Of a DNA stretch of 64,000 bases, positions 42,601 through 51,092 are shown one piece after another. Numbering within the stretch: position 1 is the first letter of the stretch; every line of letters starts with the position of its first letter. A model generated the notes under the pieces. The model saw only the letters and a program-made list of their open reading frames with translations. It was not told the origin of the DNA and searched no databases. The stretch covers positions 39,688,501 through 39,752,500 of the forward strand of contig NW_024465885.1 in NCBI RefSeq assembly GCF_017591425.1, given 5' to 3'. Origin of the DNA: Ochotona curzoniae. Lineage: Eukaryota; Chordata; Mammalia; Lagomorpha; Ochotonidae. A program made the position numbers and the translations under genes.

Positions 42601-45600
42601 GTCACAACCCGATAGAATTTAGCTTCTCTTTCTTCCTCAGGGACAGTTCTTGATGGAAAAAAAAGAACATATATCAAGATTGAGAACAAGCCAAACTACA
42701 TACTTGGTATATACAGGCATATGTATGCATGTATACATGTGCATATACACACATAATATATACATATATGTAACTATATGTTTGTCATCATTAAACATGT
42801 AATACAGTTCCCTTATTTTATTCTTTTATTTGTTCTCTAGCAACTCCTTGTAAGATAATCAACGTTGATTTTAATTACTTACTCCTAATAGTCTAAAAAC
42901 AGATGAAGAGCTGTGGCTTAGAAAACATGATCTAGTACACCACTTTCAACAGCACATACCAAGCTTATCCTCGGGAACACATATATCTAGCATCTACTCT
43001 ATCTTATGGATTCTTCTAAGTTTGATTAGAATAGAAGGCATGAAAGAAAAATATTTCCCTTCTCTTTCGGAACTGCTTGTAGTACAACTACTTCAAGCCA
43101 GATTTCAAAAAAGTTCCTGCTATACACAAAAGCATGTAGGAAACATTTAAAACATCTCTTTGTAACAGAACCAAATGTGTACCTTCTTGAAAGTCCAAGT
43201 TACACTGCGGGTCAATTTGCAAATAAAAGTACTTACTATAGCATGTGCCATGTGGCATTACATTAAGTATTTTCAGCTGTATATTTAGAATCATTCTCTT
43301 AAAAAAAAAAAAAATAAATCCCACCGACATTACCATGACTGCTTAGAAGTGAAACAAACCTTTAACACTGGCTACGTATGAACACTGAAACTCACTGTGG
43401 GTCACTGAGGGTGTCAGGGGTTTCCTTCAGGAGATGATCTTGCAGCACCTACACCAGGAGAAAAATAACAAGGCCTTGATTCTTCATGGGGAATGAATAG
43501 GGCAAAGTTAAGCAAAGCCAGTTAACAAGTCCCCAGGGCCTCCAGGGGACAGGTGTCTGTCCAGTAGCTGCAGTGCCCATATTCCTGCCCGGTTCTCCAG
43601 TACTGACTCTATCACCAGTTCACCTGCCTGTTAAAATAGAAAGATGGCAAGTGATGGCTCAAGAAGTTGTGCATCTGCCACACAGGGGACACCTGGGATG
43701 AGCTCCCAGCTCCGGCCTGCTGCAGTCCTAACTCGCTGGTGCTTGAGAAGTGAACAAGCACACTGAAGCATTCTTTTTGTCTGTATGTTTCCCTCATCTG
43801 TTGCTAAATAGCAAAAGCACACAGAGAAGCTAAAAGATTCAAATTTTATCTGTGTTACTTTTTCTATCAAGCTGCATTTTTTTTTTAGATTTATTTTATT
43901 TGTATTTGAACGGCAGAGACAGAGAGAGAGACCTTTCATCTGTTGGGTTACACTCTCCACACGGCTGCAGCAGCGTCTTCCAGGTCTCCCAGGCGAGTGC
44001 AGCGGCCCCAGCACTCAGACCCTCTTCTCCTGCCTTCCCAGTTTAATATTAGCACAGAGCTGACTTGGAAGTGAAACATCTGGGACTCAAACTGGCAGCC
44101 AAACAGGATGCCTGAGTAATAGGCAGAAGCTTAGCTTGTTATCCCACGGTACCAGCCCCATGCTCCTGAGGCAAAGATAATGTACTTCCTCCTGTTTCCA
44201 TCAAGAGAAATTTTCTCTACCTGCTTTTGGCCACTTACTCCTCTTTTCTCTTGCACAGAAGAGCTGAGTAGAAAAAAACTCCACAGTAAATCTGAGATGA
44301 CTCTGCCAGGATACCCACGCATACAGGAGGACGCTTCCTGTGCCCTGTTCCATGCCAGTGAGTTGTGGCACTCTGGGAGATGCCAGCATCACACATCAGG
44401 GTGTTCCGAGCTCCAGCTGTTTCACTTCCAATCCAGCTTCCTGCTAATGTGCCTGGAAAGGCACGAGAAGTGCCTGGGCCCCTGCCACCTTTATGGGAAA
44501 CCCAAACGCAGGAGTTCCACCCTCCTGGTTTCAGACCGGCCTCACCCTGGTCACTGCAGCCATTTGGGAGTGACCCAGCAGACAGAAGCCTGCTTTCTGT
44601 CTCTGTGAATCACTCATACATTTTATTTAAGAAAGGAAGGGAAAAAGGCAGTGCAGGATGGGCTAAGTGCCTGGGCACCTGCTGCACATGTGACACAGAT
44701 ATTAGCTGCTGCATCCACCTGTGAGTTTCAAATAAATACATGAATCCTTTAATAAGATGCTTATCAAAATTTCATATAATAAAAATTAGGGGCCTAGCTC
44801 GGTAGCATAGTGGCTGAAGTTTGCATGCACCAGGATAGCATATGGGCACTTGTTCATACCCTGGGAGTCCCTCTTCTTATCTAGCTCCCTGTTTGTGGCC
44901 TGGGAAAGCAGTCAAGGACAGCCCAAAGCCTTGGGACCCTGCACCCGTGTGGGAGACTGGAAGAGGCTCCCCGCTCCTGGCTTCATATCAGCTCAGCTCC
45001 AGCCATTGTGGTCGCTTGGGGAGTGAACCAGCAGTGGAAAGATCTTCCTCTTTGTCTCTCCTCCTCTCTGTATACCTGAACTTCCAATCAAAATAAATAA
45101 ATCTTTAGAAACAATTGAGAAAAATTCAATTCTCCAGTCATATATAGAGTTTAACCCTTGCACAAGGGGACTTTAAAGAATTTGTGTAAAAGTAACTCAT
45201 GAAAAACTATGCACAAATTTCAACACCTCTTGTTCCCTCATAAAACTTTTCATCTCATTTTTCAAGTACCCTGTATCTTCTCATATAAAGAAGCAGTAAA
45301 CAGCGAACTAAAAGAATACACTGACATGGAAATATGGAGAAAATAATTTGAGATTTACTTTGTACACGCTAGGATGCAAGGTGTCTGACTGGCAAGTTGT
45401 TTAAGGGCCACAAAAGCACTCTGGCGGGCCTAGCCAGGGGCTACCACAGGCAGGGCTCTAAATTCCTTAAATCTATAGCAAACTAATTTGTAAACTTACA
45501 TTTTCACCTGCTCTAAATATCCAAATGGCCCTTCACACATATATCTAAATCTTTAGATAATACATGATAAATTTATAAAAACAAAAGCTCTAAGAAACGA

Positions 45601-48600
45601 CTAGATAAACATTCCAAGTAAGGCACACATTTTGTTAAAAACAGTCAATTTTGTCAAACATTATGAAAAAAAAATGGCATTTGACTTACTCATTCTTCTA
45701 CAATGGCAGCTAACAGAACTGTCATTGTATTATGCTTTATATTCTTTAAATATTTAAAAAACAAAATTACAGAATGGCTCCCAAAACTTACAGTGGTAAT
45801 TTCATCTTTACAAAATGCTATGGCTTCAGGCTGCTTGGTTGGAGGGAAGGCCGCTTCGAATGCGTCTTTCGCTGCAAACGCGGCTGGCGAGTACGGATCA
45901 CACTGAGCCATGAGCCAATAGCCCATCAAACTTTTTAAATAGGGAGCCAAGTGTTTCTTTACTTTCAGGATAAGTTTTTCAAAAGCTTGCTGCGTGGCCT
46001 CTCGAACCCGGCGGTCGTGGTCCTGTGGAAAACATAAATGTGGCATAAAGAAATGCAATAGAAAAATAAACTCATTTATTTCTAGGCATGCAACAACAGC
46101 CCATTACCAAGAATTGCCTATGTACAGAGTAAAACTACACTCAATGTTTTCAAGGATCAAGAACTTGAGGTTTATTCCTCAAATATAATTTCTTGTTTTC
46201 TGCCTTCCTTAATAATATTTTCACATTAGATTCCATTCCTTCTCATTTTCTTAGAGCACATAGGCAAAGGACTAAAACTACTGCCAAGATTTATGACAGC
46301 TGGGAAGCATCTGGATGGACTTGTACCAATGACCTCATCTGTGAACACACGCTCCACACACTCCACAAATCAATGCAACGCAGTCCGCAGGATCGGTGCT
46401 GACGGCACGCCACAGCCCTGAGCAAAACGGAGCCCTTCGACCCCACAGTCTTTGGGACTTCAACCAAAGAACGCGCAAATTCTTAATACTCACAAGTGAA
46501 ATTTTGCAGAATATTCTTGGCCAATACGGAAGCACTCCTTTCACTGCTTCTGTGTCTCTCTCTGTACACATGGTTCCAAATTCCTGCATAGCCTGAAAGT
46601 ATTAACACACCAGTAACATTGAAGATGCTGGCAACCGATTATATTCTGTTTTGGAAGCCTAGTGAGTGTCATACAGCAAGAACAACACATTATTTATACT
46701 TCTGTCATATGGGATTAATTTGAAGAGTTCCTTCATGGATAACCATGGAAGGAATGGGTCCACTGGACAAGAACAAGAAATGGTTCCAATGGTTCCAAGA
46801 ACAAAAATAAAATGCATGCAAAGAAAAAGAAAAAAAAACGGTTAAAAAAGAACCAGAATCACATTTCCTGATGGAAAGACTGATGGAAAGGGTCCAGCAA
46901 GGTAGCCTAGTGGCCGGGATCCCATATGGGTGCTGGTTCTATTCCCAGAGGTCCCATTTCCCAAGCATCTCCCTGCTTGTAGCCTGGGAGGGCAGTTGAG
47001 GACAGTCCAAGGTCTTGGGACCCTCCACCCATGTGGGAGACCTGGAAGAGTCTCCAGGCTCCTGGCTTCAGCTCAGCGCAGCTCTGGCCATTGCGGCTAC
47101 TTGTGGAGTGAATCAACAGACAGAAGATCTTCCTCTCTGTCTCTCCTCCTCTCCATATGTCTGACTTTCCAATAAAAATAAATAAATCTTTAAAAAATTC
47201 AATCACTTCAAAACATTTCGGGCAATAAACTAATTTAAAACCCAGAAGGTGTCAAGTAAGCTGAAGTATTATTATGTCAGAAAAAGCAGAAATGTGAAAG
47301 CAACTAAAGAGTGTTTACCCACTTGTATACAGAATATGCTAGACCAACATGTTCTAACAAAAGAAGGTTCTGGTCACTTTTATGAAAACTTACTTTTAAT
47401 TTTGTTGTGACATCTTTCTTAGACAGTTTCCGCAGCACCATCCGGAAGTCAGAATCTACAAGGCTGTCTATTTCTTCAGCTCCCTGAATAGCAGGAACAT
47501 AGCCCAGGTCACTGTGAGATGTTCCAAACCCTATAAACCCAGGAACTGTGCCCTGTTCTTTGGCAAGGAGTTCTGCAGCTCGGCCACTGTTGGAAGGCTG
47601 GAAAGAAAGAAGACACAAGAAGAGTTCAAAACTTAACTTGTAATTTCTTAACAATTCCCATGGTTCAAAATGTTACTATACTTCCAATGAAAGAACCTCA
47701 ACTGAATTTGAACTGTGGTAATGCAAGAAGGTGGAGAAATCCACCATGGGGGGAGGGTTCGGGGAGGGGTGGGGGGAATCCCAGTGCCCATAACACTGTG
47801 TCACATAATGCAATGCGATTAATTAAAAAAAAAAAAATGTTACTGAGGGCCCAGTATGGTAGCCTAGCAGCTAAAGTCCTCGCCTTGCATGCACCAGGGA
47901 TCCAATATGGACACTGGTTCGTGTCCCAGCAGCCCCACTTCCCTTCCAGCCCCCTGCCTGTGACTTGGGAAAGTGGTCAAGGACAGACCAAAGCCTTGGG
48001 CCCCTGCACCCAAGTGGGAGACCCAGAGGAAGCTCCTGGCATCTGGCTTTGGATTGGTACAGCTCTGGCCATTGTGGCGACTTGTGGAGTGAATCAACAG
48101 ATGGAAGATCTTCTCTGTGTCTCCTCCACAATATAATATCTAACTTCCCAACAAAAATAAATAATAAATCTTTAAAAAATACTGTTACTGAGGTACTGTT
48201 TTTTCCTAACATAAGCTTTCATTCATCACAGTTTTACTCAAAGATGAATGTTTCTGTCACCGAGAACCTGTCAAAATAGTCCGGGGAGTTACTTCCTCGT
48301 TTCTTCTTCTTTAATATTTAAAAGTGACAGTTAGTGAGAGAAAGACAGAAACAGAGAGATCTGTCTTCTGCTGGTTCACTTCCCAGTTGCCTGCAACAAC
48401 CAGGGTTGAGTGTGGTCAGAGCCAGGCGCTTCATCCAGGCTGCACACGTGGCTGGCAGAGGCCCAGGCACTCGGGCCACCTTCCGGTGCTTCTCCCAGCC
48501 CGTCAAAGGGCAGCTGAGCTGAAGCAGACACACAAAGTAGGACCCAATTAGGATGCCAACAGCAGGACAGATTTGCCCTTTAAACACCACCAGTGCCTAC

Positions 48601-51042
48601 TTCCTGATTTATAAACTGTGTAAATAAATGTTAGCAGTTCATTGTGTCAACATAATCGGTATTGCCAGAATTTTAAAATGCGATTAAAAATTGTTAAGAA
48701 TTTTCATAAACACTATTTTTATGAAATTATTTCCAACTTTCACATAAATAGAATATATACAACTCAGGTAAACTGTGCAGTGCTGTAAAGTTAGCTCACC
48801 AATGGATTCCACGTTTTCATTCATTCATCAAATACTTATCAAGCAATTAGCATGGGACCAGTGTAATGACAGCTGTTTGTGAACTGGGAATTCTTCACAG
48901 GCATACACACTCATTTACACATACCCAAGGCATAGCCTGAACTGCGTGAGCTGGAAGGCCCGCATCCCACAGAGGTGCAGTGCCAGCTCTCGTACCGGCT
49001 GTTCGGCTTTTCATCCAACATCCTGCCAAAAGCCTGGGAAAAGCAGTGGAAGGCTGCCAATGTATCTGCCTGCATATTTGGAGCCTCGCTACTCCTGCAG
49101 GACGCCCAGAAACAGACCCCGGCTTGAGCCTGGCCCAGCCCTGGTCACCGCTAGATCTTCCCATGACTGTCTCTCTCCCTCTAACTCTTTCAAATAGATA
49201 AATCAATCTTAAATCTAGGGGTTTAAACAATCACAGTAATTTATTCCAGCAAGAAATACCAAATTATAGGTAAAAGTTTAAAGAAGACCCAGACATTCAT
49301 TCTCAAGCTACCAATCCACATTATTTATCAATCAAGGGAAAAGATAACTCCATAAAGGATAGTAAACAAGTAATGAAATAAATAACATCAATAATAGGAC
49401 AGAGGTTCATGTATCCCTAATGTTACACACTAGGAAAGACTATCTACAAGCATCGGACTTACCCTAGATCTAATCTTAAGGAAAAAACTAGCAAAGCTAA
49501 ATTAGGTCAAATAAATGGCTCAGACTCTTGCAAACTAACTGTCATAATAACTGATATATAAATGAGTGACTGATCTTTCATTGAATCTCAAAGGGTTCTG
49601 AAAGGCTATAGACTATAACTGGGGCCCGGTGCAATGGCACAGCTGCCCAGTCCTCCACCTCCAAGTGCTAGGATCACATACAGGCACCAGGTCACATCTT
49701 GTCTGCTCCACCTCCCATCCAGCTCACTGTTTACAGCTTAAAGCAGTGGACAATGGCCTGAAGCACTGGGATCCTACACTCGCTTGGGAGCGCTGGAGGA
49801 GGCTCCTGGTTCCTGGCTCTGGATGGGTGCAGCTCTGGCTTTTGTGGCCTCCTGCAGAGTGAGTCAGAAGATGGAAGGTTTTTCTCTCTGTCTCTCCTTC
49901 TCTCCATACACCTGTGTTTCCAACAAAAATAAATAAATCTTTCTTTTAAAAAAGGGGGCTGTGATATAACTGAGAGGCTGACACCCTAGCATATTACACT
50001 AGGCCTTTGCCTGTGGATCCAGCATCCCAGATGAGCACCAGTTCATGTCCCAGCTGTCTCATTTTCAATAAAGTTCCCTGCTTATGGCCTGGAAAAGAAA
50101 TAGAGGATGGTCTAAAGCCTTGGTCCCCTGCACCCGTGTGGGAGACCCAGAAGCTCCTGGCTTCAGACTGGCCTAGTTCCAGCTGTTGTACCCATCTGGA
50201 ACCAGTAGATGGAAGATCCTGGGTTGTTTCTCCTCTCTAACTCTTGCCTTTCAAATCAAAATCACAACAGATCTAAAAAAGAAAAAATACAACTTAAGAA
50301 CAGGGGCCAGCACAATGACTCAATTGGCTAATCCTCTACCTGCAAACATCAGCATCCTAGACGGACTCCAGTTCGTGTCCAGCTCCCTGCTTATGGCCTG
50401 GGAAAGCAGTGATGGATGGCTCAGGTCCTAGGGCCCCTACATCCACACGGGAACCCAGAAGCTCCTGGCTCCACTGCAGTCATTTGGGGAGGAAAGATTT
50501 GTCTCTTTTCCTCCCTGTAAATCTGTCTTTCCAGTAAAAATAAATAAGTCTTTTTTAAAATGTAAATATAAAACTGCATAAGTTACAGCCTAAGCATGCT
50601 ACAACTGCTCATGATTACATGGAAAAAAGCATTACTTTAAGAAAACAAAGTATTTAACAATTTAAAGTCTCAATTTCACAATTAACTCATACAGTTCAGC
50701 AAAACATAATTAAGAAAGCAGGGCACAGCATGATAGCCTCACAACTAAAACCCGTTCCTTGCAACCACTGAGATACCATGTGGGCACTGGTTCGTGTCCC
50801 ACCTGTTCCACTTCCCGTCCAGCTCCCTGCTTGTGGCCCGGGAACAGTAAAGGATGGCTCTAAGCCTTGGGACCCTGCACCCACACGGGAGGCCAGAAGA
50901 AGCTCCTGACTCCTGCTTTCGAATACACTCAGCTCTGGCCACCGTAGCCATATGCAGAGTGGACCAGCAGACAGAAGACCTTTGTATCTGTCTCTCCTTT
51001 ACTCTGTAAAATATGACTTTCCAATAAATGTAAAATAAATCT

Positions 51043-51092
<50 letters not shown>

